DNA of 64,000 nucleotides from Fictibacillus arsenicus (GTDB lineage: Bacteria; Bacillota; Bacilli; Bacillales; Fictibacillaceae). Position 1 is the first letter of the stretch, and each line of letters opens with the position of its first letter. The notes beneath the pieces are model-generated. The model saw only the letters and a list, made by a program, of their open reading frames with translations. It was not told the origin of the DNA and did not search any database. Location of the stretch: positions 3,410,001-3,474,000 of the forward strand of contig NZ_CP016761.1 of assembly GCF_001642935.1 (NCBI RefSeq). The letters run 5' to 3'. Shown in pieces: positions 8,926-17,520 of the stretch. Both the position numbers and the translations under genes were made by a program.

Positions 8926-9392
8926 TATTTTGTTTGCAGCTCTTTTTGTGAGGAGAGAAATTCCTGGATGATAGGAATTTCTACTGGATTAATGTTAGAT
9001 GGAAGTTCGTTAAGCGGAAAGAATTGAAGAGATTGAACCTCGTGCTCATCCACTTTCAGGTCCCCTTCGTATTCCCTGCATATATAAGATGTAATGACAT
9101 TGTACACTTCGTCTCCATGAGGATATTTATAATAAAACTCTTCTCCGGAAAAGATGTTGAAAAAAGTGAGCTGCTTTGCGATTAGACCCGTTTCTTCATG
9201 AAGCTCTCTTTTGGCAGCTTCCTCTAAGCGTTCACCTGGCTCTATAGCGCCACCAGCTAATCCCCACGTATGATTGTCTGTTCTTAGTTGCATAAGAACT
9301 TCATTTTTTTCGTTAAGCAAAATTACATTTGCTCCGACCATGATGATCGGCTTTGTACCTACTAGTTTTCGTAAATCATGGATATATCCCAT
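8925..9392 (-). CDS. Nudix hydrolase
   Basis: 155 residues. A complete Nudix box lies at about residues 48-70: G-A-I-E-P-G-E, then REL-HEETGL, so all metal-binding glutamates are present. It starts MGYIHDLRKLVGTKPIIMVGANVIL, like Bacillus Nudix proteins of the YtkD/ADP-ribose pyrophosphatase-like kind. The substrate is not predictable. It is a single-gene unit. Confidence 0.9.
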   Translation of the reverse strand: MGYIHDLRKLVGTKPIIMVGANVILLNEKNEVLMQLRTDNHTWGLAGGAIEPGERLEEAAKRELHEETGLIAKQLTFFNIFSGEEFYYKYPHGDEVYNVITSYICREYEGDLKVDEHEVQSLQFFPLNELPSNINPVEIPIIQEFLSSQKELQTK

Positions 9393-9475
9393 AAAAGACT
9401 CCTTTTAGAATTTATTTTCTAAGTGGTTTTATATAAAATAAACTTATAGTAAAAATTATACAGGAGGGTACGGCC

Positions 9476-9838
9476 TTGAAAAAGATTATTTATTTCTCAT
9501 GCTGGTTAAGTATTTCCGTGACCTCTTCTTTTTCAATCTATCTCTTAAACCCTTCCCTTCAGAAGTTTCTATCCTCACATTATCCTTTTTCACATCATGT
9601 TTCAGAATTCGTTTTACTTTTTCTGTTAACGGTTGCACCTGTAGCGGCTTCAATTTATTTTGTTATTACACTTAAGGTCCACGTTCTATACATAACATTA
9701 ATTTTCACTCTGTCTTACATCCCAGTTACATTACTCTCTGAAAATCAACTGCAGCATTACTATATTTACTCGATTTTGTTAGTTTTCGTTATCGTTTTCA
9801 CACACCTCAAAAAATGGGTTATATTCAAAAGATTATAA
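9476..9838 (+). CDS. Small four-TM membrane protein
   Basis: 120 residues starting at TTG after CAGGAGGG. There are four hydrophobic segments (about 4-25, 45-66, 69-85 and 93-110) and a basic tail. No family recognised. Its stop lies 71 bp before the L,D-transpeptidase start, so cotranscription is possible. Confidence 0.55.
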   Translation: MKKIIYFSCWLSISVTSSFSIYLLNPSLQKFLSSHYPFSHHVSEFVLLFLLTVAPVAASIYFVITLKVHVLYITLIFTLSYIPVTLLSENQLQHYYIYSILLVFVIVFTHLKKWVIFKRL

Positions 9839-9909
9839 GGACTTTTCGTACTGGTGAACATTTAAAGGTTTCGGTACGATTAAATAAAAAGATAATAGAG
9901 GGTGAAATA

Positions 9910-10980
9910 ATGAAAAAAAGATTGATGTTGAGTGGAGCAGCTTTAGTATTATTGCTGAGCATTTTTGCTAAACCAGCTTCTGCTGGGGAATTTCCACGGC
10001 AAAAACTCATATCCAGCAAGTTTTTTAACGAATCTCAGATGATGATTGTGGAAGCAAACGGCTGGGAAACAAAATACGCAAAACTATCAACATACGAAAA
10101 AGTGAACGGAGTCTGGATGAAGGTGTTTGGCGATATGCCAGCGATGATTGGGTATAACGGATTTGCCCAAGTCATGAAAGAAGGCGGCGGTGCTTCTCCG
10201 ACTGGAATCTATAACATGGGGCTTGGATTTGGCTGGGCAGCGAAACCAGCTGACAGCAAATATCCCTACCGTCAAACCACCTCCTATGATTATTGGGTGG
10301 ATGATGTAACTTCACCTGAATACAACAAGTGGATTTATTTTAGCGGGAATCCTTACTCTCGCTGGAAGTCATTTGAGAGAATGAATCATCCATTGTACAA
10401 GTATGGTGCTGTTATTAAATACAATGAAAACCCGATTGTGGCTGGGAAAGGAAGCGCGATATTTCTGCATATGTGGAAAAGCTCTACTTCAGCTACAGCT
10501 GGATGTGTGGCCGTTTCAGAGGCAAACATGAAAACGTTGCTTACATGGATGGATTCAAAGAAAAAACCTTTGATCGTAATGGGACCTACATCTGAGATTG
10601 ATAGTTATTTATATGCTAGAAATGAAAAGCTGCATGAGATTGATGTGATGGTGAATGGAGTTATGCAAAATTATGATCAGCCAGCTGTTGCCATCGACGG
10701 TAGAACACTGTCTCCGTTAAGAGGAATCGGTGAAACATTAGGTGCAAAAGTAGAATGGGATGCTGCGACTGAAACAGTTAAAGCAGAGCTGGATGGAACA
10801 ACGGTAGAGTTTAAATATCTATCAAATGTCGTCAAAATAAATGGAGTAAACAAGGCGATTGATACAGCACCAATCAGCATCAATAACCGCATCGTCGTTC
10901 CGCTTCGATTCCTGTCAGAAGCTTTCGGTGCCGATGTGAAGTGGGATTCAAGTAAGAATGCAGTGGTGATAAATAAATAG
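9910..10980 (+). CDS. Secreted L,D-transpeptidase-like (YkuD) protein with C-terminal stalk domain
   Basis: 356 residues. Signal peptide MKKRLMLSGAALVLLLS ending at ASA|GE, YkuD-like catalytic domain (about 30-220) and a copper-amine-oxidase-N-like stalk module (about 240-356, SPLRGIGETLGAKVEWD and VVPLRFLSEAFGADVKWD). The catalytic region keeps His187 and Cys199 in HMWKSSTSATAGCVAVSE. The TAGC form replaces the SHGC of classical YkuD, as in a known subset of the superfamily. It probably acts on peptidoglycan. The ATG at 9910 follows GAGGGTG; the longer in-frame extension upstream has no site. Confidence 0.8.
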   Translation: MKKRLMLSGAALVLLLSIFAKPASAGEFPRQKLISSKFFNESQMMIVEANGWETKYAKLSTYEKVNGVWMKVFGDMPAMIGYNGFAQVMKEGGGASPTGIYNMGLGFGWAAKPADSKYPYRQTTSYDYWVDDVTSPEYNKWIYFSGNPYSRWKSFERMNHPLYKYGAVIKYNENPIVAGKGSAIFLHMWKSSTSATAGCVAVSEANMKTLLTWMDSKKKPLIVMGPTSEIDSYLYARNEKLHEIDVMVNGVMQNYDQPAVAIDGRTLSPLRGIGETLGAKVEWDAATETVKAELDGTTVEFKYLSNVVKINGVNKAIDTAPISINNRIVVPLRFLSEAFGADVKWDSSKNAVVINK

Positions 10981-11034
10981 AAGTTTAAAAGCGTTGTAAG
11001 ATTAAAATAGACCTTATAGAATAAAGAGCAATGA

Positions 11035-11084
11035 AAAAACCTCCACGTCAGCGGATGTGTCCGCCTGACGTGGAGGTTTTGTTG
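11035..11084. terminator. Strong bidirectional hairpin terminator
   Basis: AAAAAACCTCCACGTCAG(G)CGGA pairs with TCCGCCTGACGTGGAGGTTTT between the converging transpeptidase and mnaA genes. Confidence 0.8.
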
Positions 11085-11124
11085 TTTTGTATTTGTGTGG
11101 GGTCAGACCCCTACTTTTGTACTA
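11085..11124 (-). repeat. Dispersed GGGGWCWGWCCCC element, copy 2
   Basis: It begins at the mnaA stop codon. Minus strand reads TAGTAC, AAAAGTA, GGGGTCTGACCCC, ACACAAATACAAAA. The same arrangement is found after the 5'-nucleotidase gene. Confidence 0.6.
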
Positions 11125-12270
11125 TAGAACGCGGAAAGTATCTGGACGCTCTGTTGATTTACCGAAGTAATGCAGGATTGCTTCTACAATTCTACGGCTT
11201 GCTTCTCCATCACCGTATGGGTTAGATGCTTTAGACATCGATTCATATGCTGCGTCGTCCGTAAGCAGTTCCTTCGCTAGTCCGTAAATCGTTTCTTCAT
11301 CTGTTCCAGCAAGCTTTAATGTACCGGCTTCGATTCCTTCTGGACGCTCCGTTGTGTCACGAAGCACAAGAACCGGAACACCTAGTGATGGTGCTTCTTC
11401 TTGAACACCGCCGCTGTCCGTTAGAATGATGTGAGCACGAGATGCGAAGTTATGGAAATCTACAACTCCGAGAGGCTCGATTAAATGAATGCGGCTGTCA
11501 CCTTTTAGGATTTCGTCTGCTACTTCACGCACTGCAGGATTTAAGTGTACAGGATATACCACTTGTACATCTTCATGTTCGTTAACTAACCGCTTGATTG
11601 CACGGAACATGTTACGCATCGGATCACCCAAGTTTTCACGACGGTGAGCGGTTAACAGAATTAATCTGTCGTCACCTAACTTCTCAAGAACTTCATGAGA
11701 GTAATTATCTTTTACAGTCGTTTTTAATGCATCAATTGCGGTATTCCCTGTTACATAAATGCTGTCACTTGGCTTATTTTCGTTCATCAAGTTTTTAGCC
11801 GCTGTATCAGTCGGTGCAAAGTTCAAGTCTGAAATAACACCAGTCAGCTGACGGTTCATTTCTTCCGGATACGGAGAATATTTATTCCACGTACGAAGTC
11901 CTGCTTCAACGTGTCCAACTGCAATTTTGTTATAAAGTGCAGCAAGGCTCGCAACAAATGTAGTTGTCGTGTCGCCATGAACTAGGACAACGTCAGGCTT
12001 CTCATCCTGCATGATTTTATCTAACCCTTGAAGTGCACGAGTCGTCACTTCAATCAAAGATTGACGATCCTTCATGATATTTAAATCATGGTCTGGTGTC
12101 ACACCAAAAATCTCTAAAACTTGATCCAGCATTTCACGGTGCTGAGCCGTTACAGTTACAACGGATTCAATCTGTTCATTATATTTTTCTAACTCCAATA
12201 CAAGTGGTGCCATCTTAATCGCTTCCGGTCTTGTACCGAAGATTGTCATTACTTTTACTTTTTCAGCCAT
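11122..12270 (-). CDS. mnaA: UDP-N-acetylglucosamine 2-epimerase (non-hydrolysing)
   Basis: About 382 residues, full length for the WecB/MnaA family. It interconverts UDP-GlcNAc and UDP-ManNAc in the cytosol, supplying ManNAc for teichoic acid linkage units or secondary cell-wall polysaccharide. Motifs seen: FGTRPEAIKMAPL, HGDTTT, HVEAGLRT...PEEMNR, TAHRRENLG and DSGGVQEEAPSLG, the last carrying the nucleotide-binding and allosteric-site residues. An in-frame TTG two codons upstream (12276) is an alternative start with closer spacing to AAAGGAGAG. It is monocistronic with a strong terminator. Confidence 0.93.
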   Translation of the reverse strand: MAEKVKVMTIFGTRPEAIKMAPLVLELEKYNEQIESVVTVTAQHREMLDQVLEIFGVTPDHDLNIMKDRQSLIEVTTRALQGLDKIMQDEKPDVVLVHGDTTTTFVASLAALYNKIAVGHVEAGLRTWNKYSPYPEEMNRQLTGVISDLNFAPTDTAAKNLMNENKPSDSIYVTGNTAIDALKTTVKDNYSHEVLEKLGDDRLILLTAHRRENLGDPMRNMFRAIKRLVNEHEDVQVVYPVHLNPAVREVADEILKGDSRIHLIEPLGVVDFHNFASRAHIILTDSGGVQEEAPSLGVPVLVLRDTTERPEGIEAGTLKLAGTDEETIYGLAKELLTDDAAYESMSKASNPYGDGEASRRIVEAILHYFGKSTERPDTFRVL

Positions 12271-12446
12271 TCGCAAATTCTCTCCTTTAATCAGGACATA
12301 TGTATACCATTATGGGCGAAATACCCTTATTTCATGCTATCGTTTCATGGTTAATACGTCAATTTTTTGTTAAATTGAATTGTTTATATAGGAATTTGAT
12401 GGTAAAATTAATATGATTTTCTAAAATAATAAAATCGGAGGATTTA

Positions 12447-13157
12447 ATGAAAAAAACCTTACTATATTCAATTTTGGCCTTGGGTCTTATAGCTGCAAGT
12501 GTCGGCGGATATGTTTATTACATAATAAATGTGAAAACATACGACACAGCAGATAAAAAAGTTACCGAGATTACGGAGGAAGAATACAAGATTGATCTTC
12601 CTAGCGACAGTGTTACAACAGATGAACCAGTTCCACCTTCTGAAAATACGTCGACAGACAGTGATGATTCAAGTACTGATTCTAATTCAAATCAAGAACC
12701 ATCTGCCTCTTCTACAGAAAATGAACCAGAAAACGCAACGGCATCAACACAGCCAACTTCTTCTACTAACCATAATAATCATTCGCAGCCAAAACCTAAA
12801 AAGGTAACCGTACAACAAATAAAAAATAATTATCGTCCTGTATTTCAATCCTTGCAATCACAAGCAAATGGTAGACTTTCTGCTCTTGTTGGACATGCAG
12901 AATCAGAATACCGTACGAAAAAAGCGAATGGTGAAAAAATCAGAATCGGCTATTTTGTATCGAAGTATAAATCTGCAGGTGAAAACCTTGAGGCTAAAAC
13001 CGATCAAACATTTAACACCATCTATTCCGCACTTAAGAACGACCTAAAGAGAAACGGCTTTGATACAAAACATGCTGCAGAGTTCAAAACACAGTATGAG
13101 AACGAAAAAGAAGTAAGAAGAAATTCCTTATATTCACAAGTAAAAGACAGATTATAA
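12447..13157 (+). CDS. Membrane-anchored protein with Ser/Thr/Asn-rich linker, unknown function
   Basis: 236 residues. It has an N-terminal anchor (LLYSILALGLIAASVGGYVYYI), a low-complexity Ser/Thr/Asn/Pro-rich extracellular linker at about residues 50-115, and a basic helical C-terminal domain (about 118-236, VQQIKNNYRPVFQSLQ). The C-terminal part reads like the small helical domain of Bacillus extracytoplasmic proteins, but I cannot name it. The start follows CGGAGG. Confidence 0.6.
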   Translation: MKKTLLYSILALGLIAASVGGYVYYIINVKTYDTADKKVTEITEEEYKIDLPSDSVTTDEPVPPSENTSTDSDDSSTDSNSNQEPSASSTENEPENATASTQPTSSTNHNNHSQPKPKKVTVQQIKNNYRPVFQSLQSQANGRLSALVGHAESEYRTKKANGEKIRIGYFVSKYKSAGENLEAKTDQTFNTIYSALKNDLKRNGFDTKHAAEFKTQYENEKEVRRNSLYSQVKDRL

Positions 13158-13159
13158 GA

Positions 13160-13202
13160 TTGGAGGTATTGCACATGTAAGAGTGTAATACCTCTTTTTA
13201 GT
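13160..13202 (+). terminator. Rho-independent terminator
   Basis: GAGGTATTGCAC (13163-13174) pairs with GTGTAATACCTC (13183-13194), followed by TTTTTA. Confidence 0.75.
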
Positions 13203-13222
13203 TTTAGAATTATACTCTCGAC

Positions 13223-14749
13223 TCATCGACCTATTTTCTGTTTTAACTCCAGCTCAAACCCGATCTCAAACGTGCGGTTCCAAGGCAAAAACACTTTCCC
13301 AATTAACCCATTATAGTCCTTTTCATAAGAAGTTTTCTTTATGAACGAAGCAACTTCTCCCAAAAATTTCTCTTCCACTCTTTTCGCTAAATCGGGTGCA
13401 TCATCTTTCACTTCTGCTCGCACTTTTTGTCTCACAACCGTCTGATAAACATAGTCTTCCAGCAATCGGTACAGGATTTGTTCATCAATGAAATACTGAT
13501 TAACATCCACGTCTTTCATTTTTGCCAAGTGAACCATAGCTGCCTGGGCGACGACTGTTCCTAGTGTGTTGCCTGCTGTATTCCATGCGGCAAACCCACA
13601 CAATTCACGAACTTCCACTGCCGCCAACAGTTGCGGAATCATCGCGGGGTCAGCACCATTCGCATAAGCTACATCGGCCACTGCAACCAATTGCCCTTTA
13701 CTGATGTAATGTTTGATCCGCTGCACCCACTCGCCGATGTTCCGGTCTGCTGTATCGACTTCCCCTAAAAAAATCTGAATCGCTGGATCTCCCTGCCTTT
13801 TTCCTGGCACATTAACCGCGAGCAATACATCCGCTTCCCCAGGAGTCGCCTCTATAATACTGCCAAAAGCATATATTTGCCCCTTCACACTTTCCGCGAT
13901 TGGTCGGTCTTCATAAAGTGCATTGATTAGTGCGCCTTTTTCACCACTATAAAAAGAAAAGAAGGTAGGCTTTTGTATGTTCTCCAGCTCATAAATCATA
14001 CGTGCAACCAAGGAATTCGCCACTTCATCAGCACCCGGATAGATCGCTACTTTCGTAAAAAGCTCTTTCTCCAAAACTTCCCTTAAAAGCTTCTCCTGCT
14101 CCAAGATGTTCAGTCCATACTCAGAAGTGTCATCCTGCGGGAAAACGAGGCGATCGAGCCAGCCTTCTTCGATCCCTTTTAAGAGAGCCTGATTCAACTG
14201 ATAATTTTTCTCCCGCGTTTCCTTATAATCTTGTAAAATAGCTGACGGTATTTTTCCCTCCATCTCTTTTACAAGAAGCTGTGCTTCCTCTAAACCGGTC
14301 TTCAAAAATCGATGATACTGATACGAATACGCATAGATCTCTTTTCCATACTCAGACCAATACGGCTTCTCCTCCTCATTCACATAGTTATTGGAGATGC
14401 GCATTGTGGCACTGAACGCCATAACCGGTTTTTCAGGATACTTTTCCTTCAATTTTTTTATGAAAGTTAAACGACTGTTTAAAACGTCGTACGAATCTGT
14501 AGAGATTCTGGATGGAACAAGACCGCCATAGCAAAGCATGTCTGTTGAAATGACAAACCCATCAACTTCAGGTGCAACTCCCTTCACCCACTCGCGAACG
14601 GCATCAACATCCCCTGGTGTTTTTAAAAAACCAAGTATTTCTTTCGGGGGAATCACAACATCCCAGCCGCCAATTCTGGCAATCTGACCGGGCAAATCAC
14701 GCGTAACCGGCCTCGCGTCAACAGGAACAAGTGCAATCTTTTTATTCAT
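13223..14749 (-). CDS. DUF4127 family protein
   Basis: 508 residues, cytosolic. The opening KIALVPVDARPVTRDLP, then STDMLCYGGLVPSR, YPGADEVANSL, and the late AWNTAGNTLGT block match the DUF4127 family, whose biochemical role is not established. It is the last gene of the minus-strand glycan locus, 66 bp after yesL, and in this locus accompanies GHL10-type enzymes. A role in processing the imported saccharide is an inference from position only. Confidence 0.8.
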   Translation of the reverse strand: MNKKIALVPVDARPVTRDLPGQIARIGGWDVVIPPKEILGFLKTPGDVDAVREWVKGVAPEVDGFVISTDMLCYGGLVPSRISTDSYDVLNSRLTFIKKLKEKYPEKPVMAFSATMRISNNYVNEEEKPYWSEYGKEIYAYSYQYHRFLKTGLEEAQLLVKEMEGKIPSAILQDYKETREKNYQLNQALLKGIEEGWLDRLVFPQDDTSEYGLNILEQEKLLREVLEKELFTKVAIYPGADEVANSLVARMIYELENIQKPTFFSFYSGEKGALINALYEDRPIAESVKGQIYAFGSIIEATPGEADVLLAVNVPGKRQGDPAIQIFLGEVDTADRNIGEWVQRIKHYISKGQLVAVADVAYANGADPAMIPQLLAAVEVRELCGFAAWNTAGNTLGTVVAQAAMVHLAKMKDVDVNQYFIDEQILYRLLEDYVYQTVVRQKVRAEVKDDAPDLAKRVEEKFLGEVASFIKKTSYEKDYNGLIGKVFLPWNRTFEIGFELELKQKIGR

Positions 14750-14815
14750 CTCTCTTTACTCCTTTTTTCTGTAATCAAAAGAAAAAACGGCATTCCCATG
14801 AAATGTCCGTCTAAT

Positions 14816-15448
14816 TTAATGAGCTTCTTTCCGTTGCAATGCTAAATATTTTTGCTCTATATTTCTGAATACTTTTTGTCCAAGTATGGTTAAAAACATG
14901 GCTATGGTGCTGCCGCCTACTAAGATCAGCAGTCCCGAGAACACCACATACAGCAGCATCAGCAATCCTGTTCCAACCACTGCAATCAATCCGTAATGCA
15001 AATGGGACAAACACACAAACACGCTCTTTTTGATTCCTTCCCAAACCGGGACATTATAATGTGCGTAGACGGGGAAAAGGAAACACGCAATCATTCCTGC
15101 AAAAAAGCTAATTGCTAGAATAAGTATAGCCACTACACTCATGGTTTCATGTTCGATAAAAAAACGGTAATCTACATATAAAATACCGGTTACGAGAAGC
15201 AGGATTGCTCCCACACCTGTTCCTTTCAAAAATTGATTAAAAAAGCTTTCTTTAAAGGTCCGAAAAAGAGGGACATCTCCATTTTTCAAAAAGAGTTGCC
15301 TCGTGACAGAAAACATCGCCATGGTGGATGGAACTAGCCCGAATACAACGAGGCCAAGTAACGAGAACAGCACCCAATAGAACTGGATCAGGACGAGGCG
15401 CACCAGCCATTCACAAAGTACGTTCATTTTTCCCATAACACCATTCAT
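14816..15448 (-). CDS. YesL/DUF624 family membrane protein
   Basis: 210 residues with about five membrane segments. The pattern LIQFYWVLFSLLGLVVFGLVPSTMAMFSVTRQ is the characteristic start of YesL-like (DUF624) proteins, which sit beside sugar ABC transporters in Bacillus and Paenibacillus. Here it follows the second permease by 18 bp. It may assist the importer; the molecular role is unknown. Confidence 0.8.
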   Translation of the reverse strand: MNGVMGKMNVLCEWLVRLVLIQFYWVLFSLLGLVVFGLVPSTMAMFSVTRQLFLKNGDVPLFRTFKESFFNQFLKGTGVGAILLLVTGILYVDYRFFIEHETMSVVAILILAISFFAGMIACFLFPVYAHYNVPVWEGIKKSVFVCLSHLHYGLIAVVGTGLLMLLYVVFSGLLILVGGSTIAMFLTILGQKVFRNIEQKYLALQRKEAH

Positions 15449-15466
15449 GAAGATTCCCCCTTTCTC

Positions 15467-16363
15467 TTAACCTTTTACCGCGCTGGAGTAAGCACTTTTG
15501 ATGAAGTAGCTTTGGAAAGCTATAAACACGATTAAAATTGGAATCAAGGCAATGAGCGCCCCTGCTGCAATTAAACGAGTGTTTGAAACGAACGTTCCTT
15601 TTAGCTCATACAATCCGACGGTTAACGGATACATGCTAGAGTCCTCAAGGATCAGGAGCGGCCATAGGAAGTTGTTCCATGCCCCGATAAACTTTAAGAT
15701 TGCTAGTGTCGCGAGCATTGGTTTTACCATTGGAAGCAAGATGTGCCACCAGATCTGCCAAGCGTTAGCGCCATCGATAATAGCTGACTCATCAAGTTCT
15801 TTAGGTATTGCGATAAACGCTTGCCGCATGAGGAAAATGGCGAACGCGCTGACGACACCAGGCAGGATTACACCAGAATACGTTCCGATCAAGCCGAGCT
15901 TTGAGATCGTCAAGTAAACAGGAATCATCGTTACTTCGCCAGGGATCATCATCGTGGCTAGGATGGTCATGAACACGAGATTTTTTCCTTTAAAATTCAT
16001 ACGTGCCAGCGGAAAAGCCGCCAGTGAACAAAAGAATAATGGCAAAAGCACACCCCAAAAGGACAGAACCACTGAGTTCCATAAATATAAAGGCAGATTC
16101 AATGTGTTCCATACGGTGACAAAATTTTCGAATGTAAGGTTCTCCGGAATAAAATTAGGCGGATAGGAAAAGATTGTCTCGTTCTGCCCTTTAAGTGATG
16201 TTGATACCGTCCATAAGAAGGGCATGATCGTGACCACCGCGAGAAGGGTTAAAAGCGTATAAGAGATTCCCCAGCGCAATAAATTTCTTCGGTGTTTTAA
16301 AGATAGCTTTCTCGATTTTTTCACTTGAATCTTCGGCTGCAGTTCCACAGTTTTTAGTTCCAT
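15467..16363 (-). CDS. Carbohydrate ABC transporter permease (MalG/LacG type)
   Basis: 298 residues with six membrane segments and the EAA loop ELDESAIIDGANAWQIWWHILLP before the fifth. It is the inner-membrane partner of the preceding permease and binding protein. No ATPase gene is present in the locus, as is usual for these CUT1 systems that share a common MsmX-type ATPase. The start follows GGGAGGTGA. Confidence 0.92.
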   Translation of the reverse strand: MELKTVELQPKIQVKKSRKLSLKHRRNLLRWGISYTLLTLLAVVTIMPFLWTVSTSLKGQNETIFSYPPNFIPENLTFENFVTVWNTLNLPLYLWNSVVLSFWGVLLPLFFCSLAAFPLARMNFKGKNLVFMTILATMMIPGEVTMIPVYLTISKLGLIGTYSGVILPGVVSAFAIFLMRQAFIAIPKELDESAIIDGANAWQIWWHILLPMVKPMLATLAILKFIGAWNNFLWPLLILEDSSMYPLTVGLYELKGTFVSNTRLIAAGALIALIPILIVFIAFQSYFIKSAYSSAVKG

Positions 16364-16375
16364 TTTGTCACCTCC

Positions 16376-17230
16376 CTATTGTTGTGTCGTGTCCAGCGCA
16401 CGTTTGTTTATCAGCGTTAAGATGAGGATTATGACAAATAAGATCGTTGAGACTGCACTTGCATAACCCATTTCGAGATCTGTGAATGCTTTTTCGAAAA
16501 TCATGTAGACGAGAGTTGTGGTAGATCCGATCGGTCCGCCTGCTGTCATCGTTAACATGAGCGTGAACTCTTTAAACGCTGACATGGTGGAGATAACGGT
16601 AACGAAGAAGATAATCGGCTTCAGGCTTGGAAACGTAATGTAGATATGTTTTGCCCAAAAGCCCGCACCGTCCAGTTCAGCCGCTTCGTAAAGATCTTTT
16701 GAAACGGACTGCAAACCGGCGAGGTAAAAGAGCATGTAATAACCTAGCCCCTGCCAAACCGTTACGATTGCCAAACTTGGCATGGCGGTGAATTTATCAG
16801 TCAGCCAGTCGACCGGGTTGATTCCTACTGAATGAAGAGCTGCATTAAAAAGTCCGTCACTCTTAAACATCCACGTCCAAAGAATTGCTGTTACAACAAC
16901 GGAAACGAGTGCCGGAAAGTAAAAAATCAACCGGTATACTTTAATTCCCATTAGCTGCTGGTTCACGAGTATCGCTAGAAAAACCGGGATCACGATTAAA
17001 GCTGGTGTAACGAGAATCCAATAATAGAACGTGTTCCAGAGCGCGTTCCAGAAATCTTCGTCCGAGAAGGCTCTCGAAAAGTTCTCTATGCCGACCCATT
17101 CGATCGGCTGGAAGACATTATAGTTTGTGAAACTAAGGCCAAGTGCCGCAATCGCCGGAATGATACTGAACGTGAGCAGCAGGACACCTGTAGGGATCAA
17201 AAACAACCAAGCTGTTCTAGCTTTATACAT
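16376..17230 (-). CDS. Carbohydrate ABC transporter permease (MalF/LacF type)
   Basis: 284 residues with six membrane segments and the EAA-like loop DLYEAAELDGAGFWAKHIYITFP. It pairs with the downstream MalG-type permease (12 bp apart). It is separated from the binding-protein gene by about 290 bp containing a strong hairpin and a 21-bp repeat array. Confidence 0.92.
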   Translation of the reverse strand: MYKARTAWLFLIPTGVLLLTFSIIPAIAALGLSFTNYNVFQPIEWVGIENFSRAFSDEDFWNALWNTFYYWILVTPALIVIPVFLAILVNQQLMGIKVYRLIFYFPALVSVVVTAILWTWMFKSDGLFNAALHSVGINPVDWLTDKFTAMPSLAIVTVWQGLGYYMLFYLAGLQSVSKDLYEAAELDGAGFWAKHIYITFPSLKPIIFFVTVISTMSAFKEFTLMLTMTAGGPIGSTTTLVYMIFEKAFTDLEMGYASAVSTILFVIILILTLINKRALDTTQQ

Positions 17231-17277
17231 GAAATGCCCCCCTTTCTTTCTACTAAAAAGAGCTACTAATGAAACTT

Positions 17278-17310
17278 GGCTGACGCCAAGCCGTATGCGT
17301 CAGCCTTTTT
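17278..17310 (+). terminator. Strong GC-rich hairpin between binding-protein and permease genes
   Basis: GGCTGACGC (17278-17286) pairs with GCGTCAGCC (17297-17305). The T run follows on the plus strand although the flanking genes are on the minus strand. It may protect the 3' end of the binding-protein mRNA or reduce read-through. Confidence 0.5.
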
Positions 17311-17337
17311 GTTCATTATGGAATTGCGTTGACTGCA

Positions 17338-17505
17338 TCTATGCACCGTAATGTGAGGTCTATGAACCAAAGTTCGTCTTCTATGCACCAAAGTGATTAG
17401 TCTATGCACTCAATCTACAGCTCTATGCGCTAAAAGCCGTTCTATGCACCTAAACTCGACTTCTATGCACCAAACGAGAGGTTCTATGCGCACATGCTGC
17501 CTCGC
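17338..17505 (+). repeat. Phased 8-unit array, core TCTATGCACC (array 1)
   Basis: Cores start at 17338, 17359, 17380, 17401, 17422, 17441, 17462 and 17483, so the intervals are 21,21,21,21,19,21,21. The 9-11 nt linkers differ in every unit. It lies between two genes of one transport operon. Confidence 0.85.
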
Positions 17506-17520
17506 ACGCACACTCAACTT

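Noticed and set aside
9814-9909. A 32-residue N-terminal extension of the L,D-transpeptidase
   Set aside because: It would place basic residues before the signal peptide and overlaps the upstream gene; the ATG at 9910 has the ribosome site.
14811-15044. A 77-residue ORF inside yesL
   Set aside because: It lies fully in the shadow of the DUF624 gene with no ribosome site and an unnatural composition.
17338-17505. CRISPR array
   Set aside because: The conserved part is only 10-13 bp, spacers are 8-11 nt, copies occur at six scattered loci and no cas genes are present.
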